The translations under genes and the position numbers were made by a program. A stretch of 64,000 nt of DNA from Streptomyces marispadix (lineage in GTDB: Bacteria; Actinomycetota; Actinomycetes; Streptomycetales; Streptomycetaceae), in contig NZ_JAKWJU010000002.1 of NCBI RefSeq assembly GCF_022524345.1, positions 1,550,001-1,614,000 of the forward strand. Reading direction: 5' to 3'. Below, piece after piece: positions 1 to 8,610 of this stretch. Position 1 is the stretch's first letter, and the number at the start of each line of letters is the position of its first letter. The notes below the pieces were generated by a model. The model saw only the letters and a program-made list of their open reading frames with translations. It did not search any database and was not told the DNA's origin.

Positions 1-411
1 CAGCTCTCCGTCTACCGCATCGTCCAGGAGGCGCTCGCCAACGTCGTACGGCATGCGCCAGGAGCGGCGACCCGCGTATCGGTGACGGGCACGACGGGGG
101 CGAGCACGGCCCAGGCCGGAACGACGGGGACGGGCGCGAGGGCCGGAACGACGAAGGCGGGCACGGCGAAGGCGGGCACGAAAGGCGAGGCCCTGACCGT
201 GCTCGTCGTCAACGGCCCCTCGCCCGGCCCCGCGAGCCCACCGCTGGAGACCGCAGGCACCGGTCACGGCCTGGTCGGCATGCGGGAACGCGTACGGCTG
301 ACCGGCGGCACCCTCGACACCGGGCCGCTCCCCGACGGCGGCTTCCGCGTCGTCGCCCGCATACCCCTGCCGCCCGCCCCACCGACCGGGAAGGACCCCA
401 CGCACTCATGA
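1..411 (+). CDS. Two-component sensor histidine kinase, C-terminal part (5' end outside window)
   Basis: The reading frame is open from base 1 and its start lies upstream of the window. The first residues contain an N-box (EALANVVRHA) typical of HisKA_3-type kinases, which autophosphorylate and pass phosphate to a NarL-type regulator. The G-box follows as GHGLVGMRERV with a conserved ending GGFRVVARIPL. Between the N-box and the next core strand is a Gly/Thr/Ala-rich insertion (about 82-200) made of imperfect repeats of AGT-like units, which interrupts the ATP-binding domain and is unusual. The stop overlaps the ATG of the response regulator by four bases (ATGA), so the two are co-translated. 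Signal unknown. Confidence 0.9.
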   Translation, partial: QLSVYRIVQEALANVVRHAPGAATRVSVTGTTGASTAQAGTTGTGARAGTTKAGTAKAGTKGEALTVLVVNGPSPGPASPPLETAGTGHGLVGMRERVRLTGGTLDTGPLPDGGFRVVARIPLPPAPPTGKDPTHS

Positions 412-1106
412 CGATCCGCGTGAACATCGTCGACGACCAGGCCATGGTGCGTGCGGGCTTCGCCGCGCTGCTCTCCGCCCAGTCCGACATCGACGTGGTG
501 GGCGAGGCGGCGGACGGCGCGGAGGGCGTCGAACTGTGCGGACGTACACACCCCGACGTGGTGCTCATGGACGTACGCATGCCGCAGATGGACGGCCTGG
601 AGGCGGCCCGGAAGCTGCTGGGCCCCGGCCATGACGCCGGGGGCGGCACCGAGGACGGCGCCCACCGTCCCAAGGTCCTGATGCTGACCACCTTCGACGT
701 CGACGACTACGTCTACGAGGCCCTGCGCGCGGGGGCCAGCGGCTTCCTGCTCAAGGACGCGCCGCCCGCCGATCTCATCGCCGCCGTAAGGGTCGTGGCG
801 GAGGGCGAGGCACTGCTCGCCCCTTCGGTGACGCGGCGCCTGATCGCGGACTTCGCCCGGCAGCGCCCAGCGCCTGCGGCCTCACGCGGGCTGCGCCTGA
901 ACGGGCTGACCGACCGTGAGACCGAGGTACTGGAGCTGCTCGCACGCGGCCGGTCCAACACGGAGATCGCCGAGGCTCTGGTGCTCGCGGAGCAGACCGT
1001 GAAGACGCATGTGAGCCGCATCTTCACCAAGTTGGGGCTGCGTGACCGCGCACAGGCCGTGATCTTCGCCTATGAGTCGGGACTGGTCTCGCCCGGAGAG
1101 AGCTGA
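408..1106 (+). CDS. NarL/LuxR-family response regulator
   Basis: This 232-residue protein has an N-terminal receiver domain with the acidic pocket D9/D10, phosphoacceptor D55 (in LMDVRMP), the switch threonines at 94-95 and K116. A LuxR-type helix-turn-helix occupies about residues 163-228 (LTDRETEVLELLARGRSNTEIA, then TVKTHVSRIFTKLGLRDR). It is therefore a DNA-binding output protein for the kinase whose gene overlaps it upstream. The receiver carries a short Gly-rich loop insertion near residues 71-88. The start is fixed by the ATGA overlap with the kinase gene. The regulon cannot be told from the sequence. Confidence 0.95.
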   Translation: MTIRVNIVDDQAMVRAGFAALLSAQSDIDVVGEAADGAEGVELCGRTHPDVVLMDVRMPQMDGLEAARKLLGPGHDAGGGTEDGAHRPKVLMLTTFDVDDYVYEALRAGASGFLLKDAPPADLIAAVRVVAEGEALLAPSVTRRLIADFARQRPAPAASRGLRLNGLTDRETEVLELLARGRSNTEIAEALVLAEQTVKTHVSRIFTKLGLRDRAQAVIFAYESGLVSPGES

Positions 1107-1413
1107 CCGCCTCCGGGCCGAGCCCCCTGCCCTGCCGCCTCCGCCGCCCCTCCTCCTCAGGGAGGGGAGCTGAATACCCGGGTATCACCGGCGAGTTGGC
1201 TCCGGGGTGTGACGCGGTGCCGCTGACCTCCGTCAGACGCTCCTTCCGACAGGCCGCCGGTTCCTCCGGCAGCCGCCGGAGGGGGTACGGGGATGAGGCA
1301 CCTGACCGGGAAACGGCGACCGACCGGCACGAGCCACGCGACCATGCGGCGCAAGCCGACGGGCCGGCGCAGGCCACCGGACCGGCACCAGCCCGCTGCG
1401 CATCCGGACCGGC
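1107..1413. other. Intergenic region with a 12-bp palindrome
   Basis: Besides the hairpin, this stretch holds the perfect palindrome ATACCCGGGTAT at 1174-1185, a possible protein-binding site. The rest is GC-rich with ccgaccggca-like imperfect repeats before the hydrolase start. I see no gene here. Confidence 0.5.
1147..1167 (+). terminator. Hairpin after the response regulator
   Basis: CCCCTCC and GGAGGGG form a 7-bp GC stem around a 7-base loop, 40 bases after the response regulator stop. No T-run follows, as is common in streptomycete terminators. Confidence 0.5.
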
Positions 1414-2610
1414 ATGAGGCGCCGCCTCGTCCGCGCCCTGTCCGCCGCCGCACTCGTGGGCACCGTCGTCGCGGGCACCGCGGGCTGGGCCGCCGGTGCG
1501 GAGCAGTCCGCCGTGTCGGGCCCGCCCCCGGGAACGGCCGCCTGGCGCGCCGACGACACCACGCTCGGGCAGCGGCTTCCCGACCCGACGGCGGCTCCGG
1601 AGCGCATCGCCTCGTTCTTCGCGTCCCTCGGCGGCAGGCAGCGGCAGACGCTGGCCCAACGGCACCCCCTCGTCGTCGGCAACCTCGACGGCGCACCGGC
1701 GGCACTGCGCTACGCCGCCAACCGCCGTGCCCTGCGCGCCGAGTCGGCGCACCAGCGGGCGCGCGCCGCCGATCCGTCCCGTACTCCGCAGGACCGGCGG
1801 CTGGCACGTGAGCGGGCCGAGCGCTGCGCCGCGCTCCTCGCGCCCGGCCGCCGGATACTCGCCTTCGATCCGCGCGGCCGCGGCCAGGTCGCGGAGGTCT
1901 ACGGCGATCTGGCCGCCGCCGGGCGCACGGCCGTGATCGTGCCCGGTTCGGACATCGACCTGGCCACCTTCGACCGCGAGGGCCCCGGCAAGTACGGGAC
2001 TCCGGCCGGGATGGCCGCTTCGCTGCGGTCCCATATGGCCTCGACGGCGCCCGGCACCCGTACCGCCGTCGTCGCCTGGACCGGCTATACGACACCCGTC
2101 GGCCTGGGGCCCGACGCCGCCACCACGCGGCTCGCCGCCGCCGGAGCACCCCGGCTTCAGCGCTTCCTCCAGGGGCTCGACCGCATCGGTGCGCCCGCTC
2201 CCGCCGTGCTGTGCCACAGCTACGGCTCCGTCGTATGCGGCAGGGCGGCCGACGGGCTGACCCGGCGTGAGGCCTCCGCGCTCATCGTCTTCGGCTCGCC
2301 CGGCATGCACGCGGAGTCGGTACGCGGACTGGGCACACACGTACCGGTGTGGGCCGCCCGCGACGCCGGCGACTGGATCGGCAGGGTCCCGAACGTGGAG
2401 TTCGCCGGTCTCGGACACGGCACCGACCCCGTCTCACGCGGCTTCGGCGCCCGCGTCGTCTCCTCGGCGCGAGCCGACGGGCACGCCGGCTATCTCGAAC
2501 CCGGCACCGACTCGCTCGCCAACTTCGCGGCGATCACGCTGGGTTCGTACGGAGAGGTCGCGTGTGCGGCGCCGGACGCGGACGATCCCTGCACGCGGGC
2601 CACCACGTGA
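1414..2610 (+). CDS. Secreted alpha/beta hydrolase, DUF1023 type
   Basis: The 398-residue product begins with a signal peptide (MRRRLVRALSAAAL..., hydrophobic to about residue 28, likely cleavage after AGA). The mature part matches the DUF1023 alpha/beta hydrolases common in actinomycetes: the oxyanion-side segment VIVPGSD near 175-180, a WTGYTTP motif near 222, and the nucleophile elbow CHSYGS with Ser269. Substrate is unknown; family members are probably esterases or lipases. The ATG at 1414 is chosen because the basic n-region and hydrophobic core follow immediately; no strong ribosome site is visible. A strong hairpin follows the stop. Confidence 0.85.
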   Translation: MRRRLVRALSAAALVGTVVAGTAGWAAGAEQSAVSGPPPGTAAWRADDTTLGQRLPDPTAAPERIASFFASLGGRQRQTLAQRHPLVVGNLDGAPAALRYAANRRALRAESAHQRARAADPSRTPQDRRLARERAERCAALLAPGRRILAFDPRGRGQVAEVYGDLAAAGRTAVIVPGSDIDLATFDREGPGKYGTPAGMAASLRSHMASTAPGTRTAVVAWTGYTTPVGLGPDAATTRLAAAGAPRLQRFLQGLDRIGAPAPAVLCHSYGSVVCGRAADGLTRREASALIVFGSPGMHAESVRGLGTHVPVWAARDAGDWIGRVPNVEFAGLGHGTDPVSRGFGARVVSSARADGHAGYLEPGTDSLANFAAITLGSYGEVACAAPDADDPCTRATT

Positions 2611-2618
2611 GGAAGCAC

Positions 2619-2658
2619 CGGTGGCGTGGGACGGCGCGCGCCCCGTCCCACGCCACCG
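2619..2658. terminator. Bidirectional terminator between convergent genes
   Basis: A perfect 16-bp stem (2619-2634 with 2643-2658) encloses an 8-base loop between the convergent hydrolase and aldo/keto reductase genes. It can serve both strands. Confidence 0.85.
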
Positions 2659-2689
2659 CGCCTGCTCCATCGACTCCGTCCGCGCGCCG

Positions 2690-3724
2690 TCACTCCCGTC
2701 CGGCGGACGAGAACGTCATGTCCGCGTAGCGGTCCCCCGCCACCCGGCCCGCGATGGGCTCCAGCGACTCCAGTTCCTCACGGGAGAGTTCGATGCGTAC
2801 GGCCGCCGTGTTCTCCTCCACCCTGGAGCGCTTGCGGGTGCCGGGGATCGGCACCACGGTCAGCCCGTCCCACACCTGCGACCGCTGGTGCACCCACGCC
2901 AGGGCGATCTGCCCGGGAGACACACCGTGCGCGTCCGCGATCCTGCGCACCGGCTCCAGCAGCGCGGCGTTGGCCACCGCGTTCTCCCCGGCGTAGCGGG
3001 GCTGGTGTCGGCGGAAGTCGTCGCTGGTGAGGTCCTTCTCGGCGTCGGCGAAGGAACCGGTGAGGAAGCCGCGTCCCAGCGGCGAGTACGGCACCAGTGC
3101 CACGCCGAGTTCGCGGGCCGCGGGCACCACGTTCCGCTCGATGTCGCGGCTGAAGAGCGACCACTCCGACTGGAGCGCCGCGATCGGATGCACGGCGTGC
3201 GCCGCCCTCAGCTCGTCGGCCGTCACCTCGCTCAGCCCCAGATGCCTGACCTTCCCCTCCCGCACCAGCTCGGCCATGGCGCCGACGGACTCCTCGACGG
3301 GAACGTTCACATCGCGCCGGTGCATGTAGTAGAGGTCGATCTCGTCGACGGCGAGCCTGCGCAGGCTGTTCTCCACGCACTGGCGGATGTACGGCGGGTC
3401 GTTGCGGATCGTACGCGCCGACGGGTCGTCCGGGTCGAGGCTGATGGCGAACTTCGTCGCCAGCGTGATCTGTTCACGGTGCCTGCCGACGAAGGAGGAG
3501 ATGAACTTCTCGTTCTCCCCCGCCCCGTACATGTCCGCGGTGTCGTAGAGCGTGACGCCCAGTTCCAGGGCGCGCTCCAGGGTCGCCCGCGCCTCGTCGG
3601 CGTCGGTGGGTCCGTAGGCGAAGCTCATGCCCATGCAGCCCAGGCCCTGCACGCCCACTTCCGGGCCGTCCGTGCCGAGGCGTGCGGTGGGGAGCTTCGC
3701 GCCGTTCTCCGAGTGGAGGCTCAT
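2690..3724 (-). CDS. Aldo/keto reductase
   Basis: This 344-residue protein is a complete NADPH-dependent aldo/keto reductase. The catalytic tetrad is visible as D61 (LYDTADMYG), Y66, K91 (LATKF) and H135 (YYMHRRD). The C-terminal cofactor-binding segment VVPIPGTRKRSRVEEN is also present. It reduces aldehydes or ketones; the true substrate is unknown. It lies 160 bp downstream of a MerR-family regulator on the same strand, with no separate operator visible in between, so it is probably the regulator's target, for example in detoxifying reactive carbonyls. Confidence 0.93.
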   Translation of the reverse strand: MSLHSENGAKLPTARLGTDGPEVGVQGLGCMGMSFAYGPTDADEARATLERALELGVTLYDTADMYGAGENEKFISSFVGRHREQITLATKFAISLDPDDPSARTIRNDPPYIRQCVENSLRRLAVDEIDLYYMHRRDVNVPVEESVGAMAELVREGKVRHLGLSEVTADELRAAHAVHPIAALQSEWSLFSRDIERNVVPAARELGVALVPYSPLGRGFLTGSFADAEKDLTSDDFRRHQPRYAGENAVANAALLEPVRRIADAHGVSPGQIALAWVHQRSQVWDGLTVVPIPGTRKRSRVEENTAAVRIELSREELESLEPIAGRVAGDRYADMTFSSAGRE

Positions 3725-3884
3725 CGCTTCCTTCCAGATCTCTCAGACGTACGTATGTGTGCGGACCGCGCGGACGGTCCACGCCAGTGCGAGTGCGGGT
3801 GCGGGCAGGGGCGCGGGCCCGGAACGGCCACGGCCGCTCCAGCAGTGCCGCACGCTCCGCCCGCTCCCGTCTTGGGCGCGGCCC

Positions 3885-4382
3885 TCAGCCCGCCGCGGAT
3901 TTGTCCGGAGTCCGGTACGCCGCATAGATGCCGATCTTGTAGTCGAGCACCGCGAGGGTCTCCTGTAGCTCGGCGACGCGGCGCAGCACGTCCTCGCGCG
4001 TCGCCACCAGCAGTTCGTGCCGCTCGGGGCAGGTGTGCTCCCCGGCGCGCACGAGTTCGGCGTAGCGCACCATGTCCGCCACCGGCATGCCGGTCAGCCG
4101 CAGCTTCGCCACCAGATCGAGCCAGTCCAGGTCCCTGTTGGTGAAGCGCCGCTGGCCCGTGTGCGACCGGTCCACATGCGGCATCAGCCCGATCCGCTCG
4201 TACCAGCGCAGGGTGTGCGCGCTCAGCCCGCAGATCGCGGCGACCTCGCTGATGGTGTACCGGTCCCGGCCCTCGGGCCTGGGGTTGGGCGCTGTGGCGG
4301 CGCACGCCTCCGGCGCGTCCGCATCCACTGCTTCGGCTGTTTCGACTGCTTCGTCCGCCGTATCCGTCTCCGTCACGGTCAT
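3885..4382 (-). CDS. MerR-family transcriptional regulator
   Basis: The 165-residue regulator has a variable N-terminal tail, a MerR winged helix-turn-helix from about residue 41 (RYTISEVAAICGLSAHTLRW), the wing RRFTNRDL, and a coiled-coil dimerisation helix ending near residue 150. Cysteines 27, 51 and 118 are present. I start it at 4382 because a longer frame to 4448 would translate through a MerR-type palindrome at 4400-4417. It probably controls itself and the downstream aldo/keto reductase. The operator resembles those of the NmlR/AdhR aldehyde-responsive group, but the inducer is inferred only. Confidence 0.88.
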   Translation of the reverse strand: MTVTETDTADEAVETAEAVDADAPEACAATAPNPRPEGRDRYTISEVAAICGLSAHTLRWYERIGLMPHVDRSHTGQRRFTNRDLDWLDLVAKLRLTGMPVADMVRYAELVRAGEHTCPERHELLVATREDVLRRVAELQETLAVLDYKIGIYAAYRTPDKSAAG

Positions 4383-4399
4383 AAAGTGAACGCTACGGA

Positions 4400-4417
4400 C
4401 TTGAAGTGCACTCCAAG
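4400..4417. promoter_or_regulatory. MerR/NmlR-like operator
   Basis: CTTGAAGTG and CACTCCAAG form an 18-bp inverted repeat with one mismatch, 18 bp upstream of the merR start. The arrangement (CTTG..AGT/ACT..CAAG) matches operators known for the NmlR/AdhR subgroup of MerR regulators. Confidence 0.7.
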
Positions 4418-4463
4418 CAAGCGCAAAATCCGGGCCGATTCGCGTCACGTTACGCTCGGCGGC

Positions 4464-5324
4464 ATGAACAGCCTGCGGATGATCGACAATTGGCCCGTGC
4501 CGACCGCTGCCGCCGTGGTCGTCTCACGCACAGGCGGCGGGCAGGCGCCCGGCGCCGACGGAGACCGCACGGGTTCGCCCGCCGTCGTCGCAGCTCACGG
4601 CAGCACGGGGCACCGGTTCGCGCTCGCGTCCGTCACCAAGCCCCTCGCGGCGTACGCGGCGCTGATCGCCGTCGAGGAGGGCGCGGTGGAGCTGGACGAG
4701 CCCGCGGGACCGGAGGGTTCGACGATCCGCCATCTGCTCGCGCACACCTCAGGGCTGGCCTTCGAGGAGGACCGTCCGACGGTCGAGCCGGGCACCCGCC
4801 GCATCTACTCCAACGCCGGTTTCGAGGCGCTCGGCGACCACGTCGCCAAGGTCACCGGCATCCCCTTCCCCCGGTATCTGCACGAGGCCGTGCTGGAACC
4901 GCTCGCCATGACCTCGACCGATCTGCCCGGCTCCCCCGCCAAGGACGGCGTCTCCACCGCGGACGACCTCGCCCGGTTCGCCGCCGAACTGCTCGCACCG
5001 CGACTGCTGAGCCCCGCGACCCTCGACGAGGCGACCTCTGTGGCATTCCCCGGACTCAGGGGCCTGCTGCCGGGCTACGGAAGCCAGTCCCCCAACGACT
5101 GGGGCCTCGGATTCGAGATCCGGGACGGCAAGTCCCCGCACTGGACGGGCAGTTCGTCCTCGCCGCGCACCTACGGCCACTTCGGGCAGTCGGGCACCTT
5201 CCTCTGGGTCGACCCGGACGAGGGCGCGGCCTGCGTCGCCCTCACCGACCGCGACTTCGGGCAGTGGGCGGTGGAGGCGTGGCCGCCGTTCACGGACGCG
5301 GTGCTGGCCGAACTGCGCGGGTAA
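4464..5324 (+). CDS. Serine hydrolase of the beta-lactamase/penicillin-binding fold (class C type)
   Basis: The 286-residue protein shows the three family motifs in order: S56-V-T-K59 (nucleophile and general base, in FALASVTKPLAA), Y115-S-N117, and H239-F-G241 replacing KTG. This is the pattern of esterase/D-aminopeptidase-like class C relatives rather than of secreted beta-lactamases. No signal peptide is seen, so it is probably cytoplasmic and unlikely to confer antibiotic resistance. The ATG at 4464 is chosen since the N-terminus then fits the family; a longer open frame back to 4017 overlaps the merR gene. It is divergent from merR and may share the promoter region. Confidence 0.85.
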   Translation: MNSLRMIDNWPVPTAAAVVVSRTGGGQAPGADGDRTGSPAVVAAHGSTGHRFALASVTKPLAAYAALIAVEEGAVELDEPAGPEGSTIRHLLAHTSGLAFEEDRPTVEPGTRRIYSNAGFEALGDHVAKVTGIPFPRYLHEAVLEPLAMTSTDLPGSPAKDGVSTADDLARFAAELLAPRLLSPATLDEATSVAFPGLRGLLPGYGSQSPNDWGLGFEIRDGKSPHWTGSSSSPRTYGHFGQSGTFLWVDPDEGAACVALTDRDFGQWAVEAWPPFTDAVLAELRG

Positions 5325-5458
5325 GGGGGCGAGTCGGGCCGGGCCTGTGCCGGTCCGGATAACGGAAGCGCCCGGTGCCGGTTCGATGCCGGGAGGGTCC
5401 GGTGCCGGTCCGGTTCCGCTTCCGGCTCCGGCCTCTGCTTGTCGGTGCGTGACCGGCG

Positions 5459-6253
5459 TCAGCCGTACCCCGGTTCCGCGTGCATCTCCCACATCAGCAG
5501 CTCCACCGGGCCCCCGGCGCCTCTCGCTTCCAGGTCACGTGCGTCGGTGATCCGGGCGGCGTCGCCGGCGTCGAGCAGCTCGCCGGTGGGCGCGGCACCG
5601 GCGGCTCCCGGACCCTCGCCTGAACTCGCGTCCGAACTCCCGCTCGCAGTCGCATCGGAGCCCCCCGAGCCGATCTCCGCCGAGCCCCGCACCACGTGTA
5701 CGTACACCCACGCCGCGTCCGGCACCGCCGTGCGCTCGCCCTCCCCCAGGCGCCGCACATGCATCACCGCCTCCGTGCGCGGCACCGCGAAGGGCGTGCC
5801 GTCCGCGATGCCGTGCACCACCTCGTACTCGGGCTCGTAGCCGTACCCCGGGTCGTGTCCCTCGCCGGGAGCGCTGCCGCGTACGCCGGGTACGAGCCAC
5901 ATCTGCACGAAGCGCAACGGCCCTGGGCCCGCGTTGCGTTCGATGTGGCGCACTCCGCGCCCCGCTCCCATCCGCTGCACGTCGCCCGCGCGCACCCGCG
6001 AGGTGCGGCCCGTCGAGTCGATGTGCTCCAGCTCCCCCTCGGCCACCCACGTGACGATCTCCACGTCCCTGTGCGGGTGTTCGGGAAAGCCCGCCCCCGG
6101 TGCCAGCCGCTCCTCGTTGCAGGCGACGAGCTGTCCGAAACCCACGTTGTCCGGGTCGTAGAAGCCGGAGAAGGAGAAGGCGTGACGGGTGTCGATCCCC
6201 GCCGCCTCGTCACCGCCCCGGTACCGGTCGGTCCCCCGCCACACCTGAAGCAT
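5459..6253 (-). CDS. Pirin family protein (bicupin, YhhW-like)
   Basis: This 264-residue protein starts MLQVWRGTDRY and shows the pirin N-terminal cupin with metal-binding motif HPHRDVEIVTW (two His and one Glu) and a downstream His in VRHIERN. Relatives such as YhhW are quercetin dioxygenases or iron-dependent redox sensors. The second cupin is interrupted by a Ser/Gly/Ala-rich segment (about residues 195-225). ATG at 6253 is used because the conserved N-terminus begins there; the frame upstream is open but antisense to fasR. The gene is divergent from fasR. Confidence 0.85.
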   Translation of the reverse strand: MLQVWRGTDRYRGGDEAAGIDTRHAFSFSGFYDPDNVGFGQLVACNEERLAPGAGFPEHPHRDVEIVTWVAEGELEHIDSTGRTSRVRAGDVQRMGAGRGVRHIERNAGPGPLRFVQMWLVPGVRGSAPGEGHDPGYGYEPEYEVVHGIADGTPFAVPRTEAVMHVRRLGEGERTAVPDAAWVYVHVVRGSAEIGSGGSDATASGSSDASSGEGPGAAGAAPTGELLDAGDAARITDARDLEARGAGGPVELLMWEMHAEPGYG

Positions 6254-6335
6254 GAGCCCACGGTAATCCGCTGCGGCACCTCTCGGCAGCGCCCCCCGGG
6301 CCCGCCCCCGCGGTCCGATGAGGCAGGCTTGGCAC

Positions 6336-7556
6336 GTGCCCGAATCCACAGATCCTTCCGCGAACCCACCACCCGACGAGCGCCCGGAACACGCCGAGCA
6401 CCCGCACGGCGCGACCCTGCGGCGCCTGGAGCAGTCCTCCGGCAAGCTCGCCCAGGCGGCCATTACGCGCATGGACGAGCAGCTCCCGTGGTACAGGGCG
6501 ATGCCGCCGGAGAACCGCTCCTGGATCGGGCTCGTCGCCCAGGCCGGGATCGCGGCGTTCACGGAGTGGTTCCGGCACCCGGAGACGCCGCAGGCCATCA
6601 GCACCGACGTCTTCGGCACGGCCCCCCGCGAGCTGACCCGGGCCATCACGCTGCGCCAGACCGTCGAGCTGGTGCGCACCACGATCGAGGTCGTCGAGGC
6701 GGCGATCGACGAAGTCGCCGCGCCCGGCGACGAGTCGGTGCTGCGTGAGGCGCTGCTCGTCTACGCCCGCGAGATCGCCTTCGCCACCGCACAGGTCTAC
6801 GCACAGGCCGCCGAGGCACGCGGAGCCTGGGACGCGCGCCTCGAGTCGCTGGTGGTCAACGCCGTGCTGTCGGGCGAGGCCGACGAGGGCGCCGTCTCCC
6901 GTGCAGCCGCCCTCGGCTGGAACTCGCCGGAGCATGTCGCGGTCGTACTCGGCAACGCCCCGGACGGCGACAGCGAACTGACCGTGGAAGCGATACGGCG
7001 GGCGGCCCGGCACGCCAAACTCCAGGTCCTCACCGGCGTGCTCGGCAGCCGTCTCGTGGTCGTCGCGGGCGGCAGCGACGATCCGTTGCGTGCGGCGAAG
7101 TCGCTGATCGGGCCGTTCGCACCCGGCCCCGTGGTCGCCGGGCCCATCGTCGGCGACCTGCTGTCGGCGACCCGCTCCGCCCAGGCCGCCGCCGCCGGGC
7201 TGCGGGCCTGCGCCGCCTGGCAGGACGCACCGCGCCCGGTGCTCGCAGACGATCTGCTGCCGGAGCGCGCGATGGCCGGCGACCCCACCGCGCGGGAGCT
7301 CTTGGTGGAGGAGATCTACAGACCGCTGGAGGAGGCGGGCTCCGCGCTGCTGGAGACTCTGAGCGTCTATCTGGAACAGGCGAGCAGCCTCGAAGGAGCG
7401 GCGCGGATGTTGTTCGTACACCCCAACACCGTCCGCTACCGGCTGCGACGTGTGACGGACGTCACCGGATGGTCGCCCTCCGACGTCCGCTCCGCCTTCA
7501 CGCTCCGTATCGCGCTGATTCTGGGGCGTCTCAACGACTTCGGCGCCCAGTCCTAG
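6336..7556 (+). CDS. fasR: PucR-type transcriptional regulator of fatty-acid synthesis (FasR)
   Basis: The 406-residue regulator lacks an N-terminal DNA-binding domain and ends in a PucR-type helix-turn-helix (LEGAARMLFVHPNTVRYRLRRV), with a GGDEF-like central region. It sits directly upstream of fabD-fabH-acpP-fabF, the arrangement in which FasR activates the fab operon in Streptomyces coelicolor, so the assignment rests on both domain and context. GTG at 6336 is preferred because GAGGCAGG lies just before it; an in-frame ATG at 6318 has no ribosome site. FasR-type control couples membrane lipid synthesis to acyl-CoA supply. Confidence 0.88.
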   Translation: MPESTDPSANPPPDERPEHAEHPHGATLRRLEQSSGKLAQAAITRMDEQLPWYRAMPPENRSWIGLVAQAGIAAFTEWFRHPETPQAISTDVFGTAPRELTRAITLRQTVELVRTTIEVVEAAIDEVAAPGDESVLREALLVYAREIAFATAQVYAQAAEARGAWDARLESLVVNAVLSGEADEGAVSRAAALGWNSPEHVAVVLGNAPDGDSELTVEAIRRAARHAKLQVLTGVLGSRLVVVAGGSDDPLRAAKSLIGPFAPGPVVAGPIVGDLLSATRSAQAAAAGLRACAAWQDAPRPVLADDLLPERAMAGDPTARELLVEEIYRPLEEAGSALLETLSVYLEQASSLEGAARMLFVHPNTVRYRLRRVTDVTGWSPSDVRSAFTLRIALILGRLNDFGAQS

Positions 7557-7572
7557 CCCGGAGCGGGCCGGT

Positions 7573-7589
7573 TTGTCGGGGCTCGACAA
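7573..7589. promoter_or_regulatory. Inverted repeat in the fasR-fabD gap
   Basis: TTGTCG-N5-CGACAA is a perfect 6-bp inverted repeat, 68 bp before the fabD start. It is a candidate FasR site or promoter element for the fab operon; the link to FasR is inference. Confidence 0.45.
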
Positions 7590-7657
7590 TTTGCCCTGCG
7601 GTTCTTCGTACCGCTCCGTACCGGCGCGAAAGCCGTCTCCCGGGAGAGAGTGAAAGA

Positions 7658-8590
7658 GTGCTCGTACTCGTAGCTCCCGGCCAAGGCGCGCAGAAGCCTG
7701 GCCTCTTGACTCCCTGGCTCGAACTCCCCGGCGTGGCCGACCGGATCGCGCAGTGGTCGGCCGCCACCGGTCTCGATCTCGTCCGCTACGGCACGGAGGC
7801 CGACGCGGACGAGATCCGCGACACCGCCGTGGCCCAGCCGCTGCTCGTCGCCGCGAGCCTCGTCTCCGCCGGCGCCCTGCTGGACGGGCGTGAGGTGACC
7901 GAGGTGGCGGGCGCCGTCGCCGGGCACAGCGTGGGCGAACTGGCCGCCGCAGCCACGGCGGGCGTGCTCTCCGACGCCGACGCCATGACGCTCGTCACGG
8001 CGCGGGGCCGGGCCATGGCGGAGGCCGCGGCCGTCACCGACACCGGCATGTCCGCGGTCGTCGGCGGCGAACCCGACGCCGTGGTCGCCCACTTGGAGAA
8101 GCTCGGCCTGACCGCGGCCAACATCAACGGCGGCGGCCAGATCGTCGCCGCGGGCACCGCCGCGCAACTCGCCGCGCTCACCGAGGACAAGCCGGAGAAG
8201 GCACGCGTCATTCCCCTGAAGGTCGCGGGCGCCTTCCACACCAGCCACATGGCACCGGCGGTCGACGCCATGGCCGCCGCCGTCGAGGACGTCACGGTCC
8301 ACGACCCGGTGCTGCCCTACGTCTCCAACCTCGACGGCGCCGTCGTCGACGACGGACAGCAGGTCGTGCGGCGGCTGGTCGGCCAGGTCTCGGCGTCCGT
8401 CCGCTGGGACCTGTGCACCGAGACGTTCCAGAAGATGGGCGTCACGGCGCTCATCGAGGTCTGCCCGGGCGGCACCCTCACCGGACTGGCCAAGCGCGGC
8501 CTGCCCGGCGTACGCACCCTGGCACTGAAAACCCCCGATGATCTCGACGCGGCGCGCGAGCTGATCGCCGAGCACACGCAGACCGCCTGA
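7658..8590 (+). CDS. fabD: Malonyl-CoA:ACP acyltransferase
   Basis: FabD loads malonate from CoA onto acyl carrier protein, supplying every elongation step of type II fatty-acid synthesis. The 310-residue protein starts VLVLVAPGQGAQKPG, has the nucleophile elbow GHSVGE with Ser91, substrate-binding Arg115 (ARGRAM) and active-site His193 in AFHTSHM. GTG at 7658 is chosen: GGGAGAGAG lies upstream and the family's N-terminal strand starts exactly there. It is the first gene of fabD-fabH-acpP-fabF; fabH follows after 20 bp. In streptomycetes the same FabD often also serves polyketide synthases. Confidence 0.97.
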   Translation: MLVLVAPGQGAQKPGLLTPWLELPGVADRIAQWSAATGLDLVRYGTEADADEIRDTAVAQPLLVAASLVSAGALLDGREVTEVAGAVAGHSVGELAAAATAGVLSDADAMTLVTARGRAMAEAAAVTDTGMSAVVGGEPDAVVAHLEKLGLTAANINGGGQIVAAGTAAQLAALTEDKPEKARVIPLKVAGAFHTSHMAPAVDAMAAAVEDVTVHDPVLPYVSNLDGAVVDDGQQVVRRLVGQVSASVRWDLCTETFQKMGVTALIEVCPGGTLTGLAKRGLPGVRTLALKTPDDLDAARELIAEHTQTA

Positions 8591-8610
8591 GCCCCAAGGA
8601 GCTCGAGAGC

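Noticed and set aside
1024..2418. Antisense frame over the DUF1023 hydrolase
   Set aside because: The plus-strand frame has a signal peptide and catalytic elbow; the antisense one has neither.
4383..4448. N-terminal extension of the MerR protein
   Set aside because: It would place the operator inside the coding region and adds no conserved residues.
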